Shown: in pieces, positions 35,038 through 44,323 of the stretch
How the letters are laid out: every line of letters begins with the position of its first letter
Position numbering within the stretch: the stretch's first letter is position 1
NCBI GenBank assembly: GCA_038900335.1
Contig: JBBMRB010000004.1
Location: forward strand, 223,325 to 287,324
DNA length: 64,000 nucleotides
Source: Rs1 sp038900335
Lineage (GTDB): Bacteria; Pseudomonadota; Gammaproteobacteria; Pseudomonadales; Balneatricaceae
Reading direction: 5' to 3'
Translations under genes and position numbers: made by a program
The notes under the pieces: model-generated
Databases searched by the model: none
Told to the model about the DNA's origin: nothing
What the model saw: the letters and a program-made list of their open reading frames with translations, nothing else

Positions 35038-35922
35038 TTGAAAAAAGATAGTTATGCGGTGCTGGTAAAGCGTGCGGCAAAATATGCGATGGCAGTGGCG
35101 AGCATATTATTAGTGACTAAGTTATTTGTGTGGTGGCAAACGGGTTCGGTTACTTTGCTGGCCTCACTGGTAGATTCACTATTAGATTTAGCGGCATCAT
35201 TTACCAGTTTGATTATTTTAAATTATTCACTGCAGCCCGCTGATGATGAGCACAGCTTTGGTCACGGTAAAGCGGAGTCTTTGGCTGCTTTAGCGCAATC
35301 GATGTTTATTGCCGGCTCCTCTTTCTTCTTGGTGATATCAGGTATTGAGCGTTTTTTCCATCCACAACATTTAGTTGAACCGGTGCTTGGTGTCTGGGTC
35401 AGCTTATTTGCCATCGTGTTAACTGGCGCGCTGGTGGTCTATCAAAAATGGGTAGTCAAGCAAACGGGCTCACAAGCTATTGAAGCGGATTCTCTACATT
35501 ATCAGTCTGATTTATTGATGAATGGCACGGTAATGTTTGCTTTAATTATTAGTAATATGGGCTGGCCTATTGCTGATGCCGTGTTTGGTATTGCTATTGG
35601 TTTGTATATTCTCAAAAGTGCTTGGGCGATTGCTTATCAAGCGGTGCAATCTCTACTTGATCATAGATTACCCATGAGTGAATTACAGCAGATTGAAGAC
35701 ATAGTGTTGGCTGTCGATGATGTGCAGGGTTTTCATCAATTGAGAACAAGAATGTCTGGGGAGACGCGCTTTATCCAAATGCATTTAGAGTTAGATGATA
35801 ATTTGAGGTTAATAAAGGCGCATCAAATAGCGGATGAAGTAGAGGCGTTATTATTAAAAGCGTTTCCTAACGCTGACATTTTGATTCACCAAGACCCTTT
35901 ATCCGTGGTGGTTAAGGATTAA
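35038..35922 (+). CDS. fieF: cation diffusion facilitator, FieF-type
   Basis: This inner-membrane metal/proton antiporter of 294 residues has six helices and a cytoplasmic C-terminal domain. The metal-site residues of FieF/YiiP are present: DSLLDL near 45-50, HSFGHGKAE near 71-79 and HYQSD near 155-159. The C-terminal HIP-like domain ends DILIHQDP. Fe(II) and Zn(II) are the usual substrates. The start is TTG at 35038, preceded by AAAGGGAAAGG. It lies 41 bases after the retron RT on the same strand, but functionally it seems to belong to the core genome. Confidence 0.92.
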   Translation: MKKDSYAVLVKRAAKYAMAVASILLVTKLFVWWQTGSVTLLASLVDSLLDLAASFTSLIILNYSLQPADDEHSFGHGKAESLAALAQSMFIAGSSFFLVISGIERFFHPQHLVEPVLGVWVSLFAIVLTGALVVYQKWVVKQTGSQAIEADSLHYQSDLLMNGTVMFALIISNMGWPIADAVFGIAIGLYILKSAWAIAYQAVQSLLDHRLPMSELQQIEDIVLAVDDVQGFHQLRTRMSGETRFIQMHLELDDNLRLIKAHQIADEVEALLLKAFPNADILIHQDPLSVVVKD

Positions 35923-36021
35923 CACGAGGTATCTAGAGTGAAAGGGTAATATCTGCATCCAATTACTTATTGTTGACGTAAGTTAGGTTATAAAAAACAC
36001 TATAGATACGGAGTAAAAAAT

Positions 36022-36372
36022 ATGTTGCCGATGGGATCAATAATGGCGGGGACAATGATGTTAGCCGTCATTGTCACAGCAGATGTCAATGGACAGAGCT
36101 TGGCCCGTAAATTACCAGGCGTTATAGTGAAAGTGATTGCTAGTATTGTGATGCTGGCAGGGCTTTGGAATGTGCTTTGGTATGGGGCTCAGCATATAGG
36201 AGAGCTTTGGGGGAATATGGCTCTGTTGTCAGGTTTTTTAATGTTACTTACTTCTATCTATCTGTTTAAAGGGCAAAACGTAGCGCTAATTTTGCGTCGT
36301 ATAAAGCCGATCGTTACTATTTCTCTGTTTATGTGTGCATTTATTTACGGTTATACCATCTATAATTTATAA
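36022..36372 (+). CDS. small membrane protein of unknown function
   Basis: I do not recognise the family. The 116 residues form about four hydrophobic segments (SIMAGTMMLAVIVTA, VIASIVMLAGLWNVLWY, MALLSGFLMLLTSIYLF and ISLFMCAFIYGYTIY). CGGAGT is placed well before the ATG. It precedes the IalB-like gene by about 100 bases on the same strand. Confidence 0.7.
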   Translation: MLPMGSIMAGTMMLAVIVTADVNGQSLARKLPGVIVKVIASIVMLAGLWNVLWYGAQHIGELWGNMALLSGFLMLLTSIYLFKGQNVALILRRIKPIVTISLFMCAFIYGYTIYNL

Positions 36373-36468
36373 GGGCTTAGTCTCATTAATGATTAATTTT
36401 CGGTTGAATATATTAGGTAGTACTTTATAGTAGCAGGGCTTGTTTTACATATTCAAAAGGATGAGACG

Positions 36469-36966
36469 ATGACGTTCCAAAGTTTTAAAGTTTTAGTGTT
36501 AAGTGTATTAATGTTAGTGGCCAGTCAGCTGAGTTTCGCCGGCGCAATAGATGGTAAAAAATTCAAAGATTGGCAGGGGCGCTGTCAAACAGATAACGGT
36601 AAAGAGACTTGCTATTTAATACAAATGCTACTGGTCGATAATAAAGAGCCGTTAATGATTACAACGGTTAATTTAGTTCAGCATCCTAAGTTTCCAGTCG
36701 TCACTTTAAGAGTGCCTCCAGTGCTTGATACTACTAAAGATGTTGCATTTAAAGTGGATAAAAATTCACCGATAGGTCTTAAATCAAAATGTTCTGAGAA
36801 AGAGTGTGGTGTTAGTTTTGCATTAGATAAGCGCATGCTAAATGAGTTTAAGCGCGGCCGCCAAGGTGTATTAGCTTTTATGGTGAAAGAGACAGGTAAG
36901 CCAGTTTACTATCCCGTATCTCTTTCAGGTATATCTAAAGCATTAGCAGAGCTAAAAAAGAGCTAG
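36469..36966 (+). CDS. IalB-family secreted protein (invasion-associated locus B type)
   Basis: The protein is 165 residues with a signal peptide (VLVLSVLMLVASQLSFAGA, cleavage near residue 24). The mature part has the family layout: FKDWQGRCQT, ETCYLIQMLL, VVTLRVPPVL, GLKSKCSEKECGVSFALD and a final VSLSGISKAL. Four cysteines may form two disulphides. The family is named from Bartonella but is widespread in free-living bacteria, so no role in invasion is implied. AAGGATGAG precedes the ATG. Confidence 0.85.
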   Translation: MTFQSFKVLVLSVLMLVASQLSFAGAIDGKKFKDWQGRCQTDNGKETCYLIQMLLVDNKEPLMITTVNLVQHPKFPVVTLRVPPVLDTTKDVAFKVDKNSPIGLKSKCSEKECGVSFALDKRMLNEFKRGRQGVLAFMVKETGKPVYYPVSLSGISKALAELKKS

Positions 36967-36990
36967 TCATTGACGCTGATTAGCAGGTAA

Positions 36991-37028
36991 AAAAAAGCCA
37001 CTATTGATTTATTAATAGTGGCTTTTTT
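36991..37028. terminator. bidirectional terminator between convergent genes
   Basis: A 15-bp perfect stem, AAAAAAGCCACTATT (36991-37005) with AATAGTGGCTTTTTT (37014-37028), surrounds an 8-base loop. The A-run and T-run allow it to serve the IalB-like gene on the plus strand and the UPF0149 gene on the minus strand. Confidence 0.92.
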
Positions 37029-37060
37029 ATGTCATCATTTTAACGATTTAGCGTGAGTGC

Positions 37061-37651
37061 TTATTTTTCTGGTGTTTGAAAAATAAGGTATAAATCGACC
37101 AGAATATCTGGAATTTCGTTAGCCATTTCTTCACATACATCTGGATTTTTACGAATTTCTTGGAATTCTTTAGCATCAAATAAATCAGAAACCACCATGA
37201 TTGGTAGCATTAATTCAGTAATTTTCTGCTCTTGATCTTTATTGCCATACCAGCTGTCTTCTTTAAGGAAAACACCTTCCATAAACGCTTGTGCCCATGT
37301 TTCGATATCGGCGACTTCATCATCTTCTTCGACAACTAAAGAGAGATCACAAGGCATTTCTAGCTCTGCATCATTTTCCATGTCATTGCGAATACTTGCA
37401 TACCAGTTACGCAGTATTTGCTTGATGTCGTTTTCTTGTTGCGCTGATTGCCAGTTAGGTTCACCGTCAAATAAAATGTCCATCCACTCTTTTTCATCTG
37501 TAGGGCTTGGTGAAATAATTAATGAGCAGAGAAAACCGTGAATTCCAATCAAGTCTAAAGATTCTTCAGATACCATATCCGAAAAAATGAATGTTTCTAA
37601 TTGATCTAATTCAGCGTCTGTAATAGTGGTGTTTTGCTGGTTTGTTTGCAT
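37061..37651 (-). CDS. UPF0149 (YgfB/YecA)-family protein
   Basis: The protein is acidic and helical with 196 residues from the ATG at 37651, which has AGGA eight bases upstream; the frame extends to 37708 but without a better start. The pattern GIHGFLCSLIISPSP, EWMDILFDGEP, then ETWAQAFMEGVF and EIPDILVDLYLIF is that of the UPF0149/YecA family. It lacks the C-terminal SEC-C zinc-binding tail seen in some members. Function not established. Confidence 0.85.
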   Translation of the reverse strand: MQTNQQNTTITDAELDQLETFIFSDMVSEESLDLIGIHGFLCSLIISPSPTDEKEWMDILFDGEPNWQSAQQENDIKQILRNWYASIRNDMENDAELEMPCDLSLVVEEDDEVADIETWAQAFMEGVFLKEDSWYGNKDQEQKITELMLPIMVVSDLFDAKEFQEIRKNPDVCEEMANEIPDILVDLYLIFQTPEK

Positions 37652-37845
37652 GACAAAATCCTGGAAGAGTGACAATGCGTAGTTTACTCTAAGTGGTGTT
37701 ATAAACATAGCGAGTGATGTGATGATTACTCGCTTTCAGCGATAAAATTAACGAGCTGTTCGATCATCGCTCAATCATCACTCATTGACTATTATGAAAT
37801 GTCATTTTTTGCGATATCTAAATCGTTAGTCATATGATTTAGCCG

Positions 37846-38463
37846 CTAAAGTAATAAATCAGCGCTTAGTAATAATATACCTAATACACTGAGCAGCGCG
37901 CCGATGATGAGATTAAAACTGCGTTGTCTTTGCAAAATCCAGTGCCTTATTTCTTTAGCAGACATAAACAGTGCAATAGCGGCAAACCAGACAAAATGCG
38001 ACAGCGAGATAAACGTGCCCCACAGCCATTGTTGTAGTGAAGGTGTCGTAGCAATCACTTGAGAGTAGAGGCTAATAACGAAAATAGATGTTTTAGGGTT
38101 TAAACTATTGGTCAGCAAGCCTGTTCTAAAGTGCTGCCAGTGGCTAATGTGCTTAAGTGTGTGGCTCGTCTCTTGAAGCGCTTGGCTGTAGATAGTCGAT
38201 ACGCCTAAATATATTAAGTATGCAGCGCCTAGATATTGCATGATAACTAAGAAGTTAGGAATGTAATTGATAATTAAAGTTAAGCCTAAGCTGGCGTAAA
38301 GTACATGGAGCCAACAACCGCTAGCAATACCAGCGGCTGAGTATAGCCCGGCACTTTTTCCATATTGGTAGCTATTGCGTGAGACTATTGCAAAATCAGC
38401 TCCTGGGCTGATGACTGCTAACCAAGTAATCGCCGCTATTATTAAAGATTGCTCAATATTCAT
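37846..38463 (-). CDS. LysE/RhtB-family exporter
   Basis: This inner-membrane exporter of 205 residues has about six helices and is predicted to export amino acids or homoserine-type compounds. Family motifs are ISPGADFAIVSRNS near 18-31, GIASGCWLH near 46-54 and NSLNPKTSIFVISLY near 114-130. TAGGAA is upstream of the ATG at 38463. It is divergent from a LysR regulator gene that starts about 185 bases away and may control it. Confidence 0.92.
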   Translation of the reverse strand: MNIEQSLIIAAITWLAVISPGADFAIVSRNSYQYGKSAGLYSAAGIASGCWLHVLYASLGLTLIINYIPNFLVIMQYLGAAYLIYLGVSTIYSQALQETSHTLKHISHWQHFRTGLLTNSLNPKTSIFVISLYSQVIATTPSLQQWLWGTFISLSHFVWFAAIALFMSAKEIRHWILQRQRSFNLIIGALLSVLGILLLSADLLL

Positions 38464-38647
38464 TTGTTGTTCCTAGATGGGTGTCAGTTATATTAGTGAT
38501 TAACGCTATAGGCTGTTGATTGTTTGCTAGGGCTAGTCTATTTTTTAAGATGCTGATTATAAAGTGAGATTTTTTCACTACTTAGTGTGCCAAAAAATCA
38601 TAGCTATTGGCTTGCATATCATTAGGTTGCCAATTATGGTGCGATAA

Positions 38648-39625
38648 ATGATGGCACGTAACATTAATAAAATGAGAGAGAATATGGCCGATCATCAGCG
38701 TCCAGCTAATCGACAATGGAGCTTGAAGTCTTTAAAGTTTTTTGAAGTGTGCGCAAGACATCAAACGTTTGTAGCCGCTGCATCTGAGTTATATGTCACT
38801 CATAGCGCGGTGAGTAAGCAGATTAAAAGCCTAGAAGAAGGTTTGGGTTTTAAGCTATTTATAAGAGATGCGCAGGTGTTGCGTTTAAGTGCTAAAGGTA
38901 GAGTATTAGCGGATCATCTAGTGACACTATTTGCTGATTTAAGCACTGTTATCGATGACTTATCTGATGATGATATGAGCGGGGCGTTAATTATTTCCTG
39001 TGAGCCTACAATTAGTTTAAAACTGCTGATACCGTTAATGGCTCAAATACAACAGGCGACAGGAGTTAATATACAAGTGCTATCAGCGGGGGGCGCTATT
39101 AATTTTAGACGCGACCCTGTCGATCTGGCGATTAGAAGAAACGACTTCGCCATCGATGATGATGTTAACCTTTATACTCTTGGCAAAGAGTATGTTGGGC
39201 CAGTAATAAGTGTGCACCATCAGCGAGCGCAATTTAAGCCCGCTAAAATGGAGCAACAAAATGGACTGTCATTTAACAAAATACACGCAAAAACACGGCC
39301 TAATGCCTGGTTAAATTGGCAGGCTAAATCAGCGGCAATAACAGCTAATGACGATGTGTATTTTGAGCATCATTTTTCGGCATTAGAGGCGGTACAGGCA
39401 GGGCAAGGCGCAGCCATAATGTCTATCCATATGATCGCAAGGCAATTGCATCAAGGGCAGCTATTGGCACCGTTTGGCTTTTTGTCTGATGGCTCTGACT
39501 ATGTTTGTTTATCATTAAAGCCAATTGAGCAAGATCAGCGCAAGTTGTTAGTTTGTGAATGGCTGCGAGATGAGTTTGCAAAAAATATCGAACAGGCACA
39601 GCAGATTAATTTAAACGTCAGTTAA
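38648..39625 (+). CDS. LysR-family transcriptional regulator (GcvA-like)
   Basis: The 325-residue regulator has an N-terminal winged helix (SLKSLKFFEVCARHQTFV, YVTHSAVSKQIKSLEE) and a LysR substrate-binding domain that includes DPVDLAIRRND, as in GcvA/AmpR-type members. Several ATGs (38648, 38651, 38684) could serve as start and no strong ribosome-binding site decides among them. It is divergent from the LysE-family exporter and may respond to the exported amino acid. Confidence 0.9.
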   Translation: MMARNINKMRENMADHQRPANRQWSLKSLKFFEVCARHQTFVAAASELYVTHSAVSKQIKSLEEGLGFKLFIRDAQVLRLSAKGRVLADHLVTLFADLSTVIDDLSDDDMSGALIISCEPTISLKLLIPLMAQIQQATGVNIQVLSAGGAINFRRDPVDLAIRRNDFAIDDDVNLYTLGKEYVGPVISVHHQRAQFKPAKMEQQNGLSFNKIHAKTRPNAWLNWQAKSAAITANDDVYFEHHFSALEAVQAGQGAAIMSIHMIARQLHQGQLLAPFGFLSDGSDYVCLSLKPIEQDQRKLLVCEWLRDEFAKNIEQAQQINLNVS

Positions 39626-39727
39626 ATCATCAATAGTCTTAATATTTAAATTTACAGGATGACAGTTCGCCTTGCTTTAAGGATAATTGATGGCACTCAT
39701 CACAGGTATCAGTAAATTAGGATAAAT

Positions 39728-41854
39728 ATGGCAGAGCAAACGCTCAAAGTGCTCAAAGATGTATTTGGTTATGACGGTTTTAGATCGGCGCAGCAAGATA
39801 TTATTGAAAGTGTAATCGCAGGGCATGATACGTTAGTGATTATGCCTACTGGCGGTGGTAAATCAATGTGCTATCAGTTACCGGCACTGCTAAGACAGGG
39901 CACCGCTGTTGTTGTCTCGCCATTAATCGCCTTAATGCATGATCAAGTGACAGCACTGTCACAGCTAGGGATTAGAGCTGCCTATCTTAACTCCTCGCTT
40001 GATTATCGAATTCAAAGTGAAGTTGAGCAGCAATTATTACGTGGCGATTTAGATATGTTGTATATCGCACCTGAACGCCTGCTTCAGCCAAAAACATTTC
40101 AGTTGTTATCACAGTGCACCATTGCACTTTTCGCCATTGATGAGGCGCATTGTGTCTCACAATGGGGGCATGACTTTAGACCTGAATACCTGCAAATTGA
40201 TCATTTTGCCAACCATTTTCCCAGTGTGCCGCGTATTGCTTTAACGGCAACGGCTGATAGCAGAACACAAACTGAAATAGAGCAGAGGATTGGCCTTAGG
40301 CAATGTAAAAAGTTCTTACAGGGCTTTGATCGCCCAAACATCCGTTATCGCATCGGCCAAAAAGACAGAGCGCGTGAGCAGCTATTAGCTTTTATTCAAT
40401 CAGAGCATCAAAATGATGCAGGGATTGTGTATTGCTTATCGCGTAAGCGTGTTGAAGAGACCGCGGCGTGGCTAAGCAGCAAAGGGTTAAATGCACTACC
40501 TTATCATGCGGGCTTATCGTCTGAGTTAAAACAGCATCATCAGCATCGGTTTTTAATGGAAGATAAAATTATCATCGTTGCTACCATCGCTTTTGGCATG
40601 GGGATTGATAAGCCAAATGTACGCTTCGTTGCCCATTTAGATTTACCCAAAAGTATCGAAGCGTATTATCAGGAAACTGGGCGAGCCGGGCGTGATGGCC
40701 AAGCTGCCAATGCTTGGATGGTCTATGGCCTGCAAGATGTTGTCTTTTTAAGACAGATGGTTGAGGGATCTCAGGCAGCTGACAATATTAAAGAAGTAGA
40801 AAGACAAAAGCTGGAAGCTATTCTTGGCTTGTGTGAAATTACCAGCTGTCGGCGCCAAGTATTGCTAGGTTATTTTGGTGAAGATCAACACCCAGCATGT
40901 GGTAATTGCGATAATTGTCTACAGCCTGTTCCGGTCTGGGATGGCACTCAAGCGGCAAGAAAGGTATTGTCTGCTGTTTATCGAACAGGGCAAAGCTTTG
41001 GTGTTAATCATATTGTCGATGTGTTGACAGGCACTGAAAATGACAAGGTAAAGCAGTACAACCATCATAAGCTATCGATTTGGAATATTGGTAAAGAACT
41101 CAATAAACAGCAGTGGCGCTCAGTGTTTAGACAGCTGGTAGCGCGCAGTTACCTAGGTGTCGACTACGATCGTTTTGGGGTACTTAAGTTAACGGAAAAA
41201 TGTAGACCGCTACTGCGCGGTGAGATAAGTATCGAACTGCGTGAAGATCTGCGCAAACAGACAACACGAAGTAAGTACGATAAGAAAAAAGCAGCTAATC
41301 AAAAGCTCGATGCCGATGAGAATGTTTTATGGGAATCGCTAAGGGCGCTTAGAAGCCAATTAGCTAAAGATCAAGATGTGCCTCCCTATGTTATTTTCCA
41401 CGACGCAACCTTGATGGAAATGGTCATGTATCGGCCGAGCACACATCAGCAATTACAAAAAATAAGTGGCGTAGGCGATAAAAAACTAGAGCTTTATGGC
41501 GCTGATTTTCTGGCGGTACTTAATGATAGTAGCACTAATTTGCCTGTTGATAGGCAGAGTGAGGAGTCCATTATTCTCTTTAAATCGGGGATGATGATTA
41601 AGCAAGTGGCATCAATGCAAAAGCTTTCCAGCCAGGTTATCTATCAGCATTTAGCTACAGGTATTGCCAATAAAGAATTAAGTGTTGAGGAAGTGGTTGA
41701 ATTACCGCGACATGAAATTGAGCTGATAGAGCAGGAAATCATCCAGTCCCAATCTGAACATGGATCCGCGCTTAAACCCGTGTATGAGGCGTTAGATAAG
41801 GCTTATGATATGGCAATTATTCGCTGTGTCAGTATGGGGCTTGCATTAAAATGA
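39728..41854 (+). CDS. recQ: ATP-dependent DNA helicase RecQ
   Basis: This is a 3'-5' DNA helicase of replication-fork repair and recombination. It has 708 residues. Walker A MPTGGGKSMCYQLP near 40-53 and the DEAH box in IDEAHCVSQWGHDFRPEY, with helicase motif VI ETGRAGRDGQ, are followed by an RQC zinc module (C-18-CGNCDNC type) and an HRDC domain (about 530-605). About 90 extra C-terminal residues form a helix-turn-helix-like segment (ESIILFKSGMMIKQVA, SSQVIYQHLATGI), so the protein is longer than E. coli RecQ (609). TopB is encoded elsewhere in the window. Confidence 0.96.
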   Translation: MAEQTLKVLKDVFGYDGFRSAQQDIIESVIAGHDTLVIMPTGGGKSMCYQLPALLRQGTAVVVSPLIALMHDQVTALSQLGIRAAYLNSSLDYRIQSEVEQQLLRGDLDMLYIAPERLLQPKTFQLLSQCTIALFAIDEAHCVSQWGHDFRPEYLQIDHFANHFPSVPRIALTATADSRTQTEIEQRIGLRQCKKFLQGFDRPNIRYRIGQKDRAREQLLAFIQSEHQNDAGIVYCLSRKRVEETAAWLSSKGLNALPYHAGLSSELKQHHQHRFLMEDKIIIVATIAFGMGIDKPNVRFVAHLDLPKSIEAYYQETGRAGRDGQAANAWMVYGLQDVVFLRQMVEGSQAADNIKEVERQKLEAILGLCEITSCRRQVLLGYFGEDQHPACGNCDNCLQPVPVWDGTQAARKVLSAVYRTGQSFGVNHIVDVLTGTENDKVKQYNHHKLSIWNIGKELNKQQWRSVFRQLVARSYLGVDYDRFGVLKLTEKCRPLLRGEISIELREDLRKQTTRSKYDKKKAANQKLDADENVLWESLRALRSQLAKDQDVPPYVIFHDATLMEMVMYRPSTHQQLQKISGVGDKKLELYGADFLAVLNDSSTNLPVDRQSEESIILFKSGMMIKQVASMQKLSSQVIYQHLATGIANKELSVEEVVELPRHEIELIEQEIIQSQSEHGSALKPVYEALDKAYDMAIIRCVSMGLALK

Positions 41855-41873
41855 CGTCTTTTAATAACGGCAG

Positions 41874-42299
41874 ATGCTAACATTAGACGCTCAGCTTTGG
41901 GCGTTATTTGTCAGTAGCTTTATCGCCTCGACGCTGTTGCCTGCAGGTTCTGAAATAGGGCTAGTATGGCTGTTAAATGAAGGGCAAATCGCAACCTGGA
42001 AATTACTGTGTGCCGCTATTGTAGGTAATAGCTTAGGGGGAATTTTAACTTTCTATCTAGGTATGATTATCGCTAAATACTACCCGGCCAAAAAGCTGTT
42101 ATCGATAAGGCAGATCAAATCGAAACAGTGGTTACAGGCACGAGGTCCATTAGTACTGTTATTATCTTGGCTGCCCTTAATTGGTGACCCGCTGTGTCTA
42201 TTAGCTGGCTGGTTGCGCTTGAATATCGCTTTGTGCTGCTTATATATTGTCATAGGTAAAGCAGTACGCTACCTGTTAATCAGCGCTTTCTTTGTTTAA
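41874..42299 (+). CDS. YqaA-family (DedA-like) membrane protein
   Basis: This 141-residue inner-membrane protein has the small SNARE/DedA-like fold of the YqaA family: FVSSFIASTLLPAGSEIGLV, then IVGNSLGGILTFYLGM and the LSWLPLIGDPLCLLAGWLR signature in the second half. The role of the family is uncertain; DedA relatives influence lipid distribution and envelope homeostasis. It starts 20 bases after recQ. Confidence 0.88.
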   Translation: MLTLDAQLWALFVSSFIASTLLPAGSEIGLVWLLNEGQIATWKLLCAAIVGNSLGGILTFYLGMIIAKYYPAKKLLSIRQIKSKQWLQARGPLVLLLSWLPLIGDPLCLLAGWLRLNIALCCLYIVIGKAVRYLLISAFFV

Positions 42300-42324
42300 G
42301 CTAATAGGGTCGTGCGAAATAGCG

Positions 42325-43227
42325 CTACAACAAAAACAGCATGCTTGTACCAGACACCACAAATACTGCACCTATCCACGCATTGGCTGCCGGTCGCTTT
42401 TTCATTACAATCCAAAGAATAGGCAGTGCTGCAATTGGTGAAATAGATGACAGTGTCGAGATAATACCAGTTTCACCGCCTTTAAGACCAAATAGAAGCA
42501 ATGACATACCTAAGCCCATCGCTAAAAAGCCGCTGATCGCAATATTAATAAATGTCCTTAGAGTCAATTTTGGTGTGGGTGTAGGCGCTTTGCTTGATCT
42601 GATGAGGTTGACGTAAGCAAGTATCCACAGGCAAAGTGCGGCAATGCCTGATCTAAGCATACTGGCTGAGACAGAGTCGACACCCGCTTCCATTGCCGGT
42701 CTAATGAGTATCAAGCTGACCGCTTGGCACAGTGCTGAGCCTAAGGTGATGGCTACACCGACAATTAATTTACCATTGATGCTATCAAACTCATGTAATG
42801 AGGGGGTGCGCCTGCCAAAGGCAATGGCAATAATGACACCTGTGGTAATGGTAAATGTGCCTAATAATGCGTAAAACGATAAGCTCTCTTCTAAGAATAG
42901 CCATCCAAGTAATACCGTTAATGGCGCATTTAGTGCAAAAACAACGGAGTTACGCCTAGGTCCTATTCTTTTTAAACCGAAAAATAATAGAGTATCGCCT
43001 AAGAAAATACCAATCAAAGAACTCGCTGCAATTAATAGCCACCAATCCAATAACTCAGTAGTTAAAGAGGAATTGGCAATAGCGATCATTAATAGCATCA
43101 CAAAGACAATTGACATTCTAAAGCGATTAAACTTGGTAGGCCCTAGCTCTTTCACTGCTTGCATAGAAAAAAAAGGGGAGAGCGCAAAGCATATTCCCGC
43201 CCCAATCGCTGCCAATTGATAAATCAT
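42325..43227 (-). CDS. EamA/DMT-family transporter
   Basis: This 300-residue protein is predicted to have ten membrane helices in two homologous EamA halves. The first half has FALNAPLTVLLGWLFLEESL and the second has ISTLSSISPIAALPILWIV, the repeated end-of-half motif of the family. Substrates range over amino acids, nucleobases and drugs and cannot be assigned here. It is convergent with the YqaA gene. Confidence 0.9.
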   Translation of the reverse strand: MIYQLAAIGAGICFALSPFFSMQAVKELGPTKFNRFRMSIVFVMLLMIAIANSSLTTELLDWWLLIAASSLIGIFLGDTLLFFGLKRIGPRRNSVVFALNAPLTVLLGWLFLEESLSFYALLGTFTITTGVIIAIAFGRRTPSLHEFDSINGKLIVGVAITLGSALCQAVSLILIRPAMEAGVDSVSASMLRSGIAALCLWILAYVNLIRSSKAPTPTPKLTLRTFINIAISGFLAMGLGMSLLLFGLKGGETGIISTLSSISPIAALPILWIVMKKRPAANAWIGAVFVVSGTSMLFLL

Positions 43228-43468
43228 TAGTTAAATCCTTTGCTAATAATCACATAATTAAAAATGTATTTTATACTGCTAGTGCGGGTAGCTGGAGTCT
43301 AAGGGTAGTCGTTTTTTAAGGTTTAATACTGAAAACAATAGAAATTGATTTTTTTGATAACGGCTAAAACCCAGCAATATTTAACTTAAAGCTAAATAGA
43401 GTTGGGCTGCATTGGCATGTTAGCCGTATCGTTTACATCGTGAACAACGTAAATCATTAAGTGCTTAG

Positions 43469-44011
43469 TTACAGGCCTTCATAGGAGAGCAGGGTGAACA
43501 CAGGGATGTTGTCTTTTTCCAATAGACTAGCGCCAGCTAAATCGGGAAGGTTGATCATAGCAGCACTTTCGACCACGCTAGCGCCTAACTTTTTAATCAG
43601 TTTACAAGCTGCTAATAGAGTGCCGCCAGTGGCTATTAAATCATCAAATACTAGAACGCGATCGCCTGCTTGTACGGCATCAATTTGCATTTCAATTTCA
43701 GAGGTTCCGTATTCAAGGTTGTATTCTTGTCTAACTGTTTTACCAGGAAGTTTGCCTTTTTTACGAACTAATACCAAAGGTAAGCCCAATTGGTAGGCCA
43801 TAATCGAAGCGACTAAAAAACCTCGCGCGTCGATGCAAGCGATATGGGTAATATCGGCATCAATATAGCGCTGAATAAAAGCATCAGATACCATTCTCAG
43901 TGCTTTAGGGTCTTTAAAAATAGGGGTGATATCGCGAAACATCACACCTTCTTCTGGCCAGTTCTCAATAGTGCGTACAACAGATTTTACATAACGTTCG
44001 TCGAAAGACAT
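43469..44011 (-). CDS. apt: adenine phosphoribosyltransferase
   Basis: This cytoplasmic purine salvage enzyme makes AMP from adenine and PRPP. It has 180 residues. The N-terminus is the APRT type (ENWPEEGVMFRDITPIF) and the PRPP-binding loop is VLVFDDLIATGGTLLAA near 122-138. There is also the flexible-loop RKKGKLPG and the EYGTSEIEMQ segment. It lies downstream of fnr on the same strand. Confidence 0.96.
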   Translation of the reverse strand: MSFDERYVKSVVRTIENWPEEGVMFRDITPIFKDPKALRMVSDAFIQRYIDADITHIACIDARGFLVASIMAYQLGLPLVLVRKKGKLPGKTVRQEYNLEYGTSEIEMQIDAVQAGDRVLVFDDLIATGGTLLAACKLIKKLGASVVESAAMINLPDLAGASLLEKDNIPVFTLLSYEGL

Positions 44012-44323
44012 TTATTAACCTTAATTTTTACGGGCTTCTCATTGCAATATTAGCAACGCTATTGTGCTCAGCGCTTAAGGCAGTAATTAATGCATTTGTA
44101 TATGCGAATAATTTTACTGGCTAATATTCAAAGATAAACCATATGATAATTGAATACAGGTCGCTTAAAATAAATCTATAATCGAATTTAAGCTAGTATA
44201 AATTAAGTTTTAAACCAATTTAATGGGTAGTGAGGGTGTGTATTGTGATGCTTAAAGATAAAAGCGACACATTTATTTTAAAAATAAATATGTGCTTGCT
44301 AGGTAATAATCAACTGAGCTTAA
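44012..44323. other. intergenic region between apt and fnr
   Basis: About 310 AT-rich bases that should hold the apt promoter. The only structure I see is an imperfect inverted repeat, CACATTTATTTT with AAAATAAATATGTG, at 44268-44294, near the end of fnr. It has no T-run on either side, so I do not call it a terminator. No FNR box (TTGAT-4-ATCAA) is evident. Confidence 0.35.

Noticed and set aside
34845..35051. 68-codon ORF overlapping the end of the RT
   Set aside because: It is another frame of the RT coding sequence. The hydrophobic stretch arises from the same bases that encode the RT's own C-terminal segment.
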